Origin: Agelaius tricolor
Lineage: Eukaryota > Chordata > Aves > Passeriformes > Icteridae
Reading direction: 5' to 3'
Assembly (NCBI GenBank): GCA_023055355.1
Contig: JALJCS010000004.1
Coordinates: 19,246,244 to 19,310,243 of the forward strand
DNA: 64,000 bases
Shown here piece after piece: positions 35,831 through 48,610 of this stretch; within the stretch, counting starts at the first letter, position 1, and each line of letters starts with the position of its first letter. Both the position numbers and the translations under genes were made by a program. Below the pieces are notes generated by a model. The model was not told the DNA's origin. It was given only the letters and a program-made list of their open reading frames with translations, and did not search any database.

Positions 35831-38726
35831 AAAATACAGGGATGAAAATGGGAAGAAAAAGAATATATAGAGTAAGAGAAAAGACTGGGCCTTTAACAGC
35901 AGATAAGACAGTTATAGCTACAGCAGAGATTTTGCCTGAAGAATAGAAACTGGAAAAGAGAAGACAAAAGCAACATGACTCAGAGAAGAAAATTGGTTTG
36001 GGAAGGAAGATGATTGGAAGAGGAGAAGAGAAAACAGTAATAGTGTGTCTTTATGGCTGCACATTGTCAGATACAGGATTAGATTAGACACAGGAATTAA
36101 AGTGGAAACTTTTAAAAATTTTGTTATAATTCTATTATCATCAAATACATAAAAAAACAGTGACCATTGACAAATTGACCACTGCTGCTGTATCAGCTCC
36201 AAAGGTACACTCTAGTGCAACAGATCCAGTGACACTGATAACCAGTGCAGGTGAACATATATTAAAAGATGTGCACTTACCCATAGCATGGCTGACCTTA
36301 CATTTGATCCCCTTTGTCTAGAATAATAATGAGCTCAAAAGGAAATAACCCATAGAAATTAAAGATATTTTAAGGTTACTAAATAGGGCAAAAATTGTTG
36401 AGATAGTATTTTGAATAACTGTTCATTGCAGTCACTAGGTAGAGGCTGCAATGGGAAAAAATACCAGGAAATGAAATACCTTATATGTCATAGCTTATAT
36501 GTTGTAGAGTTAGATTAAGCTTATTAAAACTACATTTAACTCTGAGTTTTACTAAGTTTTAATTGTTCTTCACCAAAATTAAGTCATTTTAATGTAGCTT
36601 TCTGAGCAAAATATTTTTTAAAGCAGCTTTTTCTCAAAGTTCTTGATTCTCTTCTTTTTTTAATTTAAATAATCAGGTCATATACCAGCTCTGTTTCTGA
36701 CGTAGAGAGGTGTCTGGAAAAGCTGAAAGAATCAGATATTTTAGACAGTTCTCTGCTTGTAGGTACCAAGCAGCTGTAAACTCTTGACAGATCCAGCAGA
36801 GTCTTTGCCCCTACTGAGAGGATGCAGCATCATCCTGCTGCATCCCCTTTTCAGCTGGATCCTGCATATTGATATCTGCTTGTCGTATTCAAAATAGGAA
36901 TGGATAAAGTAATTATGAATAATATATAATACAGTATTAGCCATAACTGCCTGTCAGGGTTTTAAAATATCTACGGAGTGCAAAAGATAATCCTGAAAAA
37001 CAGGCAGCTCAAGAAAACAGAGAATAAAACCCCAGAGTTTTATTTCATGACTTTTGTCACTTGACCCCGGTTTATAGCTTGGCTGCAAAGATGCTCAGAT
37101 TACACAGAAGTGAAGAGTACCAATGCATAGATAAGCAGACTGACAGGCAGAGAGAGGCTTTTTCCAGTTTAAAAGGTTACAATGTTTTTGTCACAAACTT
37201 AAATATATTTGTACCTGCAACACATGCATATGGACAATTCATTGACTAATCCTCGTTACCACTATGCCATGAAGATGACTGTCATTTAAACATTCTCTTT
37301 GATATACTAAATAGAAAATATCACAACTACAAACAATAGTATTCAGGATAATTACTGCAGAACTAGATATTTTTGCATTTTGGTTTTTCTGCAGTGGCCA
37401 TATATACAAAAATTGCTGAGCTGTGGATGCACATTGATTTTAGTCACGCCAGGTGAAAATTAAAGTATATATCACCCTCTGGAGGCTCTCATGACTAAAA
37501 GAAAAACTTAACCCTTCATTCTTCCTTTGATGACAGAAACCTATTGGGCAAATTAAGTAGAGTGTAATATATGAAATAATGTATTCATCAATTCATCCAA
37601 GAGGACACTGAAGCAAGTAAAATATTACTGGTTTTGTTGTCTTCAGTCAGAATGATGGAGTGGCAATAAGTCATTTTTGTGCATGGACTAGCAAATTTTG
37701 TGCGTATTTGCAAGGTGGATATATGATGGGTTTCCTCTTCTGCTTAGACCAAAGTGATTATTTTTGTCCATCTTCAACTGAGGTTATTGCATACAGACAT
37801 GCTGGTAATTTCAGCTGTTAATATTTACATACAGTTTTTAGAGCAGCAGAAATACTGTGCTTAGCACTTGCAAAAAGTTCCATTAAAAGGTACATAAAAA
37901 TAAGATCAAGCAGCCTCTGCTGGTGAGATTGGGAATTAGAACAATAAGACACCTTTCATCTTAACACTGTACTTAACAAAGTAAAATATAAATAAATAGA
38001 CATGGAGGAATCAACACATTCACAGCTTGTCAACAGCTGACTTCTTTGATAGCATCAATTTACACTTGTAAAATTATTGTAGTCAAAAAAACCATTCAAT
38101 GTTCCTATCCGATATGCTGGATATATTGCATTTCAGACTTTGCTCCTTCCACATCACAAATGAAATAACTAATTTTTGCTTAAGAACCTGAAATTGTGCA
38201 GTGGCAAGGGTTGCTGTTGGGGTTTGACAGTGGCTGAAAGCCAAGCACCCAAAAAAAAATAATAAAATAAACAAAACCAAACAAAAAAAAAAATCACTCA
38301 ATCATTCCTCCTCTGCTACAATTGTGTGGAGGAGGTGGGAAAAAATTCTGAAGGGCATACAAATTGGGATAACAATTAGGAGAAAATATTAAAGGTAAAA
38401 CAGGCTTAAATTTAAACCATATAAAGAAAATTTAATTACAGAATTAAAAGAGGATAACACAGTTGTCTGCATTCACAATATGGTTTCTGTCACACAGAAT
38501 TTGACCCACTCACAATCTTTAAAGTATGGCATCCAAGATTTTCATTGCCACTAGATCACAAATATATAAGGAAGGTTCCAGGTCAATCTTTCCAAGACAC
38601 CCAGAAGTGTTAATACAGTGCCTTAAAAAAACATGCTTTAAAAAGTACATATCTCACCTGTTGAACTTCTGCAGGACTTTAAAATTCAAATAAGGAACAA
38701 GGCTGAAAAGTACTAGAGTATCTCAA
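35831..38726. other. Gene-free sequence
   Basis: No gene or recognised repeat. The longest open frame is 94 codons (35918-36202, minus), read opposite a purine-rich stretch. A small 10-bp inverted repeat with a 6-base loop lies at 36820-36845. Confidence 0.55.
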
Positions 38727-39258
38727 AATCAAAGAATCATAAAATGGTTTGGGTTGGAAGGGACTTTACAAAACATGTTGTTCCAACCCCACTACCATGG
38801 AGAGAGACACCACCCTCTAAAGCAAGAAAAACCCCATACTGCCTGGTCTTGAACAGTTCCAGGGATGGGGAGTCCACAACCTCACTAGACAACCTCTTCC
38901 ATGCCCCACTACCTCCACAGTAATGAATTTCTTCCTAATATCAAAACTAAACCTACCATCCTTCAGCAAAAGGCCATCACCCCTTATACTGTCACTTCTT
39001 ACCTCTGTAAGAAGTCCCTGTCCCTCTCTAAGTAGTGGAAGGTACTGTAAGATATCCCCAGAGCCTTCTCTTCTCCAGGCTGAACAGCCCAAATTTTCAT
39101 TCTGTCTTCAAAGGGGGACTGTTCCTCTGAGCCCTCTGATCATTTTTGTGGCCCTCCTCTGGACTTGTTTCAACAGCTCTATGTCTTTCTTTTGTTAGGT
39201 GCCCAGGAGCTGGACACAGTATTCTGGGTGAGGTTTTACAAGAGCTTCCCTCCTTAAA
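38727..39258 (-). mobile_element. CR1 3' end and ORF2 C-terminal part
   Basis: The lower-coordinate edge is the complement of the CR1 tail ('agaatcataaaatggtttgg' at 38733), then the 3' UTR. The ORF2 end follows, recognisable by 'gaatttcttcctaatatc' (38925), 'gagccttctcttctccaggctgaacagccc' (39061), 'ccctctgatcatttttgtggccctcctctgga' (39131) and 'caggagctggacacagtattctggg' (39207). The copy is 5'-truncated near 39258. The frame is broken by stops and indels, so it is a dead copy of moderate age. Confidence 0.92.
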
Positions 39259-41743
39259 GATAACTTGTTATGTGCAACTGAAGTGAACTTTTTTTGTACT
39301 AACAAAGAGGCTTTATTTTTCAGTGTTGCAAAACATAATGTTATTATTCTTCCTTGGCCTTCCCCTTGATATCCAAATGGGTCATTCTTTTATTTCTTCG
39401 ACTTCAATGAATTTATTCTGAGCTGGCTGTGTTTCAGACCACATCTAACAAAAAAAAAGTCTGCAACCATAAACTGTCTAAATTTTATTCCAGTTTTCCC
39501 TAAACTGACATTTAAGCTTCTTTTTCATCCTGTGTAATATAAAGGATAGATATGACTGTGAGAAATTATAACATTTTCCTGATTACGTCCCAAACTAAGC
39601 CAAAGCTTTTCTGACAGCTGTTCTAATTTCAAGCAAGAATATAGATAAAAAAATACAGCTTCCACTGTATTTCCTCCTACTTACCAGTCTGTTTTCCAGC
39701 ACTAGACTGGTCAATCATAAATGGCAAGATATTTAAATAATTTCAAAATTCAAAACATATCTCAATGCTTCAGCATGTTATTATTTCAACAGAATACAAA
39801 ACCAAGTGAAATAAAAAATAAAAAAAACCCAGAACTAGCATAGAAGAAGAAGTAATTCAGTATAGTTTCCCCTGCTAGGTAAAGCTAATCCATTTTTCTG
39901 ACTTTCTTAATTTTTTTATATCTCCCATGGATTTCTTTTTGCTCTACTTGTTGTTCTGTATCTTTTGTAAGTACACCTGGAAAATATAGTTCCATGTGTT
40001 ATCAAAGATTCTTGGACCAGAAGTATAACTTGAGTCCCAAAATATATGTCAGTGTTTTGGCAACCAAGATCCATGTACCAACTCAGAACTATAGGTCGTA
40101 TCAGATCATATGATGAAATCAGACGAAAACCACAGAATGACAGTTTCATACCAATTGTTCAATCAGTTCACAAAGGCAAAACTGGAGATGCTAATCTTCC
40201 AGGTATGGAGAGAAGCAGAGTTGCAAATATTCATAAAGTGTCTTCTTTCTAAAATTATATTTTTTAAAAAGCCAAAAGGGAAAAACAAGTTCTCCAAGTC
40301 TACCATGCTGTTTTACCCTTCCTCCTTCTAAAACTGCTTTTTAAAAGTAGATATAAATTATGCCAAGATCTTAGATCCAAGCACAATTGTGGTGTTTCAG
40401 AGCTATGTTAACAGTGGATCATTTCCTCAAAGATCTCAAGTCCATTTTACCGTTTGGTACATATATCAGCACCTGAGTGCTTGAATGTAATTTATTCCTT
40501 GCAGACACCCTACCAGCATTGTTACTCATATGAATTTTGCTTATGGAGCCATTCTGCATTTTCTGTCCAGCTATCTTTGAAAGCCAAAACTAAAAGAGCA
40601 ATTTCAGCTAAATGAAAAATTCCCTTGCTGTACAAACAGAAGTTACATTTATTTCCATACTCATTAAAAGGTGAATGTATTATTGCATGGATACATACAC
40701 TTTTTTTTTTTTGCATTCCACAATACTTAGATCAAAAGTTGGTGAAATATGTGTATGCACTTTGATGTAACCAGAAAAAGTGCATCCTATCTCACCAGAT
40801 CACACCAAAGCTCTGAGACCAAAAGTCTTTCACAGCTCTGGTCAAAAGCAAGATTTGGTTTCATCCAAAACCAAAATTATTGATACAAAACTATCAATAC
40901 AAATCATAACAGAAATATCTATTGTTCCATGTTCAGGAAAAAATAATGGATTCTAAAACATTTAAACATCACTTGAATACTCATTTTCTCTTCACGTATA
41001 TGGAAAATTATAAAATAGCTCTTTCCAATTTATTTACACTTGTTGGGATATACTAAGTTTAGGAAATTTTTGGGCCAAGTGACCCTCTTCCTATAGCATG
41101 TAACCACCTACAAAATATTATTTGGTACCAAAAACATTATAAAACAGTTCTTTTTCATTCCAAATGGAACAAGAAGTAATAGCTTGATTAGGATGAAATT
41201 GGATTTTGGAGATAGAAAAAGGAGATTGCCCTTTCTTCCATTCAACCACTGAAACTTCAAGGCTGGTTACTTGTGTAGCTCTGCTTTACACTGAATGTAG
41301 CCTCTGCCTGACAAGATTTCAAGCACTCTCTGCAGCAGTAGCAACTCAAGCTGCTGCTGCCTCCTCAAATTTATGTTTCGACTTGGAATAATGCCAAAAG
41401 AATGAAATGAAAGTTCATCAGATAAGAACACTTAAACAGAGATAAGCTACATTTTCAGCTTTAAAATCCCTCTCAATCTATTTAGTTTTCCAGAGATGTA
41501 ACAGAAAAAGAACTTTTCACAGGCAAGGAACAAAGAAAAAATAAAAGTTGGGAATGTCATTCCTCCTCCTCCTGGTAGAAAGGAGAACTTTTCTCTATCA
41601 ACAGCTCTGTGTACTTCCAAATAAAGAGGCAGTTATCAGTTGCAGGGAAATATTTAGTCTAGCATTGTTGAAAATAGAGATTTTTAAGTTTTTGCTTCTG
41701 AAATTGGCACAACCAACATAATTTTATTTGGAAGTTTATAAAA
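39259..41743. other. Gene-free AT-rich sequence
   Basis: Nothing recognisable. No open frame exceeds 77 codons. A short 'cttccttggccttcc' near 39351 could be a stray CR1 remnant but is too short to call. Confidence 0.55.
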
Positions 41744-41814
41744 TACTTATGCTGTTTATACTGCAATGTTCTATCAGCTCATGATAGAACAGTGCAGTAT
41801 AAACAGCATAAGTA
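41744..41814. repeat. 33-bp inverted repeat with 5-base loop (hairpin)
   Basis: Arms 41744-41776 and 41782-41814 are reverse complements with a single mismatch (A at 41766 opposite G at 41792), separated by GCTCA. An RNA from either strand would fold into a hairpin of about 71 nt, in the size range of a microRNA precursor. The nearly perfect pairing and tiny loop are less typical of metazoan microRNAs, which usually have bulges and larger loops. No mobile-element flanks are visible. Confidence 0.95.
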
Positions 41815-42499
41815 ACTCAGTAGAAAAAAGCATCTTTCATTGTTTGATTCAAAGTTTTTTAAAACAATTTTTGACCTTACAAAGGCTATAATTTGTTTTA
41901 CTGCTATTCTCAAGGATAACAAAGGGAAGAGAATGCATGAATGCATTTGCACGACTAGTGCAATGGAGTTTTATGCTCCAGAAAGAAAACATATTCTTCC
42001 ATACTCTGAAGGAAAGATATAAAGATCAGTGGATGAGGATAATGATTCCAGTAAGTCTCCTTGAATATTATTACTGGTAGAAATACATCCAGGAATATCT
42101 TCTAATTAAGTAATTGCTATTGGAGTCTCAGCCAGCCACTGGAATTAATTCTGAGTACTTAGTAGCCATTAGATAGACCTACAGACAATAGGTTAGCAAT
42201 TAATAAAATAGAGGATAGAATAATTGCTTTGCCAATAGAAATTACGGGCTTGCTCTTGCTTTATTGCGTTTAGTTATCCTTTGCTGTGGTTTCCATTTGC
42301 TTTAAGAGAAACGACAAATATCTAAGCTTCTTTTTTCATATGAGAAAAGAATTCAAAACAGACTGTATTAGAAAAAGTCTTTGGAGGTATAATTTATATG
42401 GAAATGGATTTACTTAACAGCCCAAATATTGAGTCCATAACATCAAAGTGTTAGCATTTAGAAGTATTCAAGGCCAGAATGTAGCCCTAATGAACCTTA
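41815..42499. other. Gene-free sequence
   Basis: No gene or repeat recognised. A 60-codon frame (41840-42022, plus) begins just beside the hairpin but shows no domain. Confidence 0.5.
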
Positions 42500-42594
42500 T
42501 CTGGTGAGTGCCATCCCTGCCTATGGCAGGGGGCTTGAAATTAGGTGATCTTTAAGGTACTTTCCAACCTAAACCATTCTATGGTTCTATGAGT
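42500..42594 (+). mobile_element. CR1 3' UTR fragment
   Basis: The final part of a CR1 on the plus strand: 'ccatccctgcctatggcagggggcttgaa', 'gatctttaaggtactttccaaccta' and the terminal 'attctatggttctatga'. All are near the family consensus, so the copy is less decayed than the one at 24.2 kb. Confidence 0.9.
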
Positions 42595-45137
42595 CCATGA
42601 GGTTATGATTTTATTAAATTAATTCTCAAATGATTCAATTTCTACACTTTGACATTTGAGATAACAGTCTATGGTAATTTATCTACACTGTCTAGAGTCA
42701 ATTTAAACTCTAATCCTGCACCAGCTTATGTGCAATCATATTCAGTACCATGAGCTTTCAGAGAAAATTCAAGGTACAAAGATGTTAAAAGCCTAATATA
42801 TGATGTACTACCCTGTATTCCTAAAGGCATTGTCCATATACATTAGTATTCCTCTACCAGGGAAAATATTTTCCTCCATCCACTGTGATATATATGTAAG
42901 TTTAATATATTTGTAATGATGCCATAAAGAATGAGCGGTCCAATGTTCTTTTCTTTCACAACTCTATAGAAAAAATATGATGAGTCTGGACACAAAAAAA
43001 TTTCCAGAACAATGTTGACAGGAGAATCAATCAGAATACACTGAACTCTACAACCCTGACCTAGCAAAGCATTTCTGTACCTGCTGTATACTGAACAAAC
43101 AAGTGATCTCATGGGTTCTACAGGACCTACTAACACTTTACTCAGAATTTTTTGGCTTGAGTTTTTTTTAGTATGGTATACCACATTTCAACATTAGACA
43201 AGAGATAATGCAAAGCATACCTGCTAAGGCCCTGGAGGCTATTGAACCTAAGCCTGGAAAGGCACGCTTAAATCAGACATATCAAAAGCCATTTTAATTT
43301 TAGAATATGTGCAGCAAATATAATGGTTAATTTGGGGAATTTTTTTCTTCATTAAAAAGTATAATAAATTTTTTGTAGGTAGGAACTTGATTTTTTTCCA
43401 TACAAGATTTCTATGGACAAAATCACTTTATGGAAAGGGAGTTCTAAAGTTTGCTTGAAAACTTGAACTTTTCCAGCCTTCTAATGCTTGCTTGAGTGAC
43501 AGAATGATATTATTCTGAAGGTTGCACAGTGACTCTTTGATCTTAAAGCTTGTAAAGGCCGTCTCACATGTGTGTGTTCTAATATTCGCTGATAATCTGA
43601 CTTGAACTTCAAGGCTATAAGACCTTGGATCAGTGATTTGCAATTTAAGTGCCTCAAAAAAAAAAAGGAAAAAGAAAAAGAAAACCAGCTTAGACTTATT
43701 AAGTGCTGTTGTAAAGCTATTGAAAGCAATTTTTTCTTAAGCAGCTCTGAAGTTCTGGGCAGAAATTTTGCCTACATAAATACATAGAGAATGTCACAAA
43801 TAACAGTGTGGGCTCCCTTGAGTCACCTTTTCCCTCTGCAAATCCCTAAGAAATCCACACAAAATTTTAAGTTAGACTTAATCAAAAAAATGAAACACTC
43901 AAGCAGGTATGACAGAAAAATAGGACAGAAAAAAATATTTTTTAAGCTGCAACCTTAAGCTCTGCCCCTTTATTGCTATATATGTTTTTACTGCAATACA
44001 AATTGTGAACCTTCTGGATGGGATTGTCATAATGCAGTATGCTGTGCAGAGATGTAAAAGGGAAAATACTATTAAAAACTTTTATAGGAAAATGAGATGC
44101 TAATACTAAATCCTGGACAAAATATAAATTGTAAAGACACAGCCTGAAATGATCTGTCATTTGTCTATGTAAATTCCTCTGCCTCAGAAGCCCAGCCTGA
44201 CTGACAAGGGACCCTCCAAGGCTTGATTGGTCCAACCTGTCATGAGAGATGTCCTCAGTGGAAGGTGACTGCACTAGGGGCCAAGACTGTACCAAGTCAT
44301 AGGAACAGTATCTTCCACTGAAGAAAATGGAAAATATAGTCTACAATTTGTGCCCTTTACAAATCAATTCATGCCAAAGTTCACTCAGACTGAAGTACTG
44401 TTCTATTTTTTTCTCTGATTTTCCATCTCCCTACTCTGTATCCTTTGGCCTTCTTCACATTTTACATTCTTTTTCAGTAACTACATGAAATAATTATGCC
44501 ACTAGATCAGTTTTCATGTAATCACTGTTCCATCTTTATTTCAAAATACAGAGTTTGCATCAGTGATTTTCTCAATTTCTATCATAGGTGTGAGATAAAA
44601 TACACTTATTTCTTTTCATTCAAGTTTGTGTTTCCTAAAGAGCCACAATATACATATTTGAAGATTGGGCTTGAAAGTACATTATGGAATACAGAAAACA
44701 GTATTGGGTTTGCCCAAGGGAAAAGACAAATTATTGCTATCTGGAGATTCACAGCCTTCAATAACTTTGGTTTTGTTTACCTATATTTCATAGTAACAGT
44801 TACCTGTGCAGTGAATGTAAATAGCAGTCTTCCAAAAGATACGGATATGCAAAGAAAAATAATTTGGTAATCCTTGTGGACATTATTTAAAACAAATAAA
44901 CAAACAAAGCTACTACAACCCTTAGAATAATGTATAACAGAAATTATTACCAATTTAAAACATTTCTGAAACATCAAAAATAGTAGACTAATGTTACAAC
45001 CTCCAGTTAGCTAAACTGAGAGGATGAATGTTACAAGTGAAAGAAATACAATAATGATTTAGTAACTAAATCCATTCTGTGTTTCACTAACACAGAATTA
45101 ATCAGAAGTTAAAGCCTTGCAAATAACAGGATGTAAC

Positions 45138-45167
45138 AAAAAAAAATTAAAAAAAAAAAAAAAAAAA
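45138..45167. repeat. Poly(A) tract with TT interruption
   Basis: Nine A, TT, then nineteen A. No retroposed body is evident. Confidence 0.85.
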
Positions 45168-46060
45168 GATGTTGAAACTGTGGTTTGGCCTTGAATTATA
45201 AGGAGACTTTATGATATGGGATGATTATTTGGCTCCCTCTCACACAAAGCCAACCAACAAGCAAGGTACTTTAAGTTTCTAAAGGTACAACTCACACATA
45301 CCTTTATCTAGTTTTCTTGGATAGCTATACATGGCCTTAAATTATTTTTAGGAACAATAACATCTTGTGATATGCATTTTTCCCGGCAGAAAATCACCTT
45401 GGGCCCCAATAGTACCCCAACAAATTAATCCAGAAGTTCAGCCCTGAAACTTGGCCTAGTGCCCCATACTTTTCTTCAGTGGATCTGCAGAGCCAATTCT
45501 TCATCCAGAGATCTAAGAAACATAGTCTGTGAGGTTCCCTACATTACTTAAAGTACCATCTAGATTAAAATATCTAGTACATTGAGAAAAATAGGCCCAG
45601 ATTTGAAGTAACAGAAGAACTGTCTATTTTCTATACATTTTTTTTAAGGAGACCACACACAAAAAAGACTCCTTGCAGTAAGTAATTGTTGCTGAAAAAT
45701 ATGGTAGGAATGCATTAAATTTAAGGGTACATGACTGAAAATTTTTCAAGTTCATTATAACATGTGGAACTCGACCTTAATTTGTGTTCTCTAGCTAGAA
45801 ATTACTGTATTGTTCCATCATTGCAGTTTTACAGGCTTCATATAATCTTATAAGCATGGATGCACCCATAATTTTTTTTCTTACTTGACTGTCAGTTCCA
45901 AGAGATAGTTGCTGGGTTTTGTACTATATTTCTCTTCTTTTTGTTTCCTCCAGCTGTTTGATCTGTCAGTCAAAATTGCACCTTCCATAGGATAAGAAAG
46001 GAATGGCTTAAATATGATGAATCTTCACTTCAGAAGAGTTAACAACACACTAGGGAAACA

Positions 46061-46088
46061 AGATAGATAGATAGATAGATAGATAGAT
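46061..46088. repeat. (AGAT)7 microsatellite
   Basis: Seven perfect AGAT units, followed by an imperfect AC-containing continuation. Confidence 0.93.
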
Positions 46089-47867
46089 ACACAGAAAGAC
46101 TGGCCTAAGAAAAGAAAAAGGAAAAGGACAAAAAGGGAAGCAAATGTGACATTACAATTAACAACCACAAGTCTTCAAAATCTCTGTAAAAACAATAGGA
46201 ATACGGCATGTGATTAAATGTAGAATTGTACCATAAACTCAGAATGTAATCTCATATTTCAAAATCCATCTAATTTCATTCAGAAATTCATAGATTCAAG
46301 TTTAATTTAATTTTATTTACTCATCGTGACACAATAGGAAACAAGCATTTTGCTCTTTTAATAGAGACTTTGCTAATGGGAATAATAGCTGTCTTCCAAG
46401 TTTCTGTACTCCAAGGCATCTTAAAAAGATCATACATCTTTTTATGTGTAAAAACAGTTGAAAGCTGTATGTGTATTTAATTTGTGCAGTCAGGTGAAAT
46501 TAAAATTCAAATGTAATCAAGTGGTTTATACCACTTAATGTTTTGTTATACTATTTTTTGTAGTTTAAAAGCTTAATTTTTATGACAAAGTGCTAGTATA
46601 GAAGTGAAATTTTATTATTATAAAATAAATTTATTTTTATCAAAAAATACTTAATAAAAATTATATACATACATGCTTATATCATTTATATGCATACCTA
46701 TATTTGTTTTGTACCATAGAACTTTACAACATATATGTTAGCCCTCATTTCTAGTTAATGCATTTAAGAAAAGGTCACATTAGACACGGGCTAATTAATT
46801 ATTCAACACTTGGTTCTATTCTATTTGCTAAGCAAACCAGTGTACAGCACCATAAAGCAAGTGATTAGAAAGGGTTTGTAAAGCATATCCATTGCTAGGT
46901 ATTTAAACAAATATGTGATACAGGAGATACACTCTAGATGCAATAGAAAAAATTATACAATACAAGCCATTATGTGTGTCATGTTACCCATACCTAAATT
47001 TTGATCTATACCATCCCATTTTTGCATTTTGGTGAAAGATTGGTATCAAAATTGGCATTTATGGGTTACTTTCCCTATATGTCAATCAAGGAAAATAAAT
47101 TTCTCTGGAAGACATTTGTTAATGTAAACACCTATGCTGTGCTGCTAAGGTTAGCAAACATGAATATGATGTGCTTCTAGTGACTTCCTAAGAAGTTTTT
47201 ATCACATTCAGTTTTGCAACTCACTCAGATCAAACTTATGTAGAAAAAATTCTGGGTAGCTCTTTACTAAAAGCAGGCAACTTGCATCTATGGCTCATAA
47301 GGCAATATGCTTTAAAATAGACCATGCAATTGGTAAGCAGATAGTAGACCTACTTTGATTTCTCTGGTACTACATTTTTCACCATTTATTTTTCATTTCT
47401 GTACTTTTTATTTAGCAGAAAAGGCATAAAATAACATCAAACTGACCTAGAGACTTTAATTTTGCAGGTAAGGAAAAGAAAAATATGAAAGTAAAGGAAG
47501 AAATGGCAAGTGAATAAAAATACTTATTTAGTTAATATAAGTTAGGTGATTTAATTTGTAACCATATTTCCTCATTGAAGCATTTTCTGCTTTTTCTATC
47601 TAATAAGCTTTCATAAAGCATATGATATGGCTTCCCATAGCATACTTGCAAAGTTTAATGTACTTCCCAACTGAGCACGACCATTGACAAACTCTTAGAT
47701 TGTTTTTCTTTTGGAGGCTACATGTGATAATCATCTAACAACATGAAAGAGAAGGCTTATAAGGCATGAAAGACAAGCACTATTAGGGGAAGTTATATAC
47801 CTTAAATGTCTTGATGATGTGTGAAGGTCATATATGAAACAAATTTACTTAAAACAAATGTGTAACA

Positions 47868-48385
47868 TAGAATCATGGAATGTTAAGGGGTTGGAATGGG
47901 CCTTAAAGATCATCTAGTCCCAGCATCCCATCGCAGAGCCTCATCCACTCTGTCTTGGACACTGCCAAGGATGGGACATCCACAGCCTCCCTGGGCAACC
48001 CTCATAGTACATTTCTTCTTAATATCAAACCTAAATTTCCCCTCTTTCACTTTGTACCCATTACTCCTTGTCCTATGACTAATGTTCCATATGAAGTCTC
48101 CCACTTCAGCTTCCCTGTGGGCCCCTTCAGATACTTTGAGGTTGCTATGAATTCTCCACATAGGATAAAGGATGTATGGTCTCAGTTTTCTCAGCCTGTC
48201 TCTATAGGGGAGATGCTCCAGTCCTCATCAATTTCCTGGCCTCCTCTTGATTTGCTCCAAGAGTTCCATGTCCTTCTTATTTTGGGAACACCAGAGCTGG
48301 AGGCAGCACTCCAGAGCAGAGGGCCAGAATCCCCTCCCTTGACCTGTTGGTCATACTTCTTTTGATGCAGCATGAGATGTTAATA
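47868..48385 (-). mobile_element. CR1 3' end and ORF2 C-terminal part
   Basis: Minus-strand CR1. The tail complement 'catagaatcatggaatg' at 47869 is followed by 3' UTR and ORF2-end markers: 'gatgggacatccacagcctccctgggcaaccc' (47970), 'ctatgactaatgttcc', 'ctcagcctgtctctatagggg' (48190), 'ccagagctggaggcagcactcca' (48291) and 'ttcttttgatgcagcatgagatg' (48357). Stops interrupt every frame. After 48385 the match breaks and resumes at 48530 further inside ORF2. Confidence 0.92.
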
Positions 48386-48529
48386 CCTCCCCCACCCATA
48401 TCTCTTTTCTCTATCTCTCTTTCTCTACTCTGTACTGCTGAAGAAAAATCTGTGCTACTGACTTGAGAATTTGTACCTTAATTTGGGCAGTGACATCTCT
48501 CTAATAATTTTCATAATCATATCTTAACA

Positions 48530-48610
48530 TAATCAAATCCATGTCTCTTCAATTTGGAGACAAGGATGTTTTGCGGGACAGTGTCAAATATGTCCACAAC
48601 TGTTTTGTCA
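48530..48610 (-). mobile_element. CR1 ORF2 internal fragment
   Basis: The minus-strand complement of 'tcttcaatttggagacaaggatgttttgcgggacagtgtcaaa' (48547-48590) is a conserved stretch of CR1 ORF2, downstream of the SKAFDT region. In an intact element it lies several hundred bases further from the 3' end than the distance here allows. It is therefore best read as the same copy as 47868-48385 with an internal deletion, or a second insertion. Confidence 0.65.

Larger units (their letters stand above)
42595..47867. other. Gene-free AT-rich sequence with simple repeats
   Basis: The longest open frame, 124 codons at 44496-44870 (plus), is rich in Phe, Tyr and Ile, has no recognisable domain and sits in AT-rich DNA. 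I judge it chance. An A9TTA19 tract (45138-45167) and an (AGAT)7 tract are the only repeats seen. Confidence 0.5.

Noticed and set aside
43942..44295. 117-codon minus-strand open frame
   Set aside because: The N-terminal part looks mildly protein-like, but the remainder is random-like and no family or splice structure is visible.
44496..44870. 124-codon plus-strand open frame
   Set aside because: Aromatic- and Ile-rich composition typical of AT-rich random sequence, no domain, no splice or promoter context.
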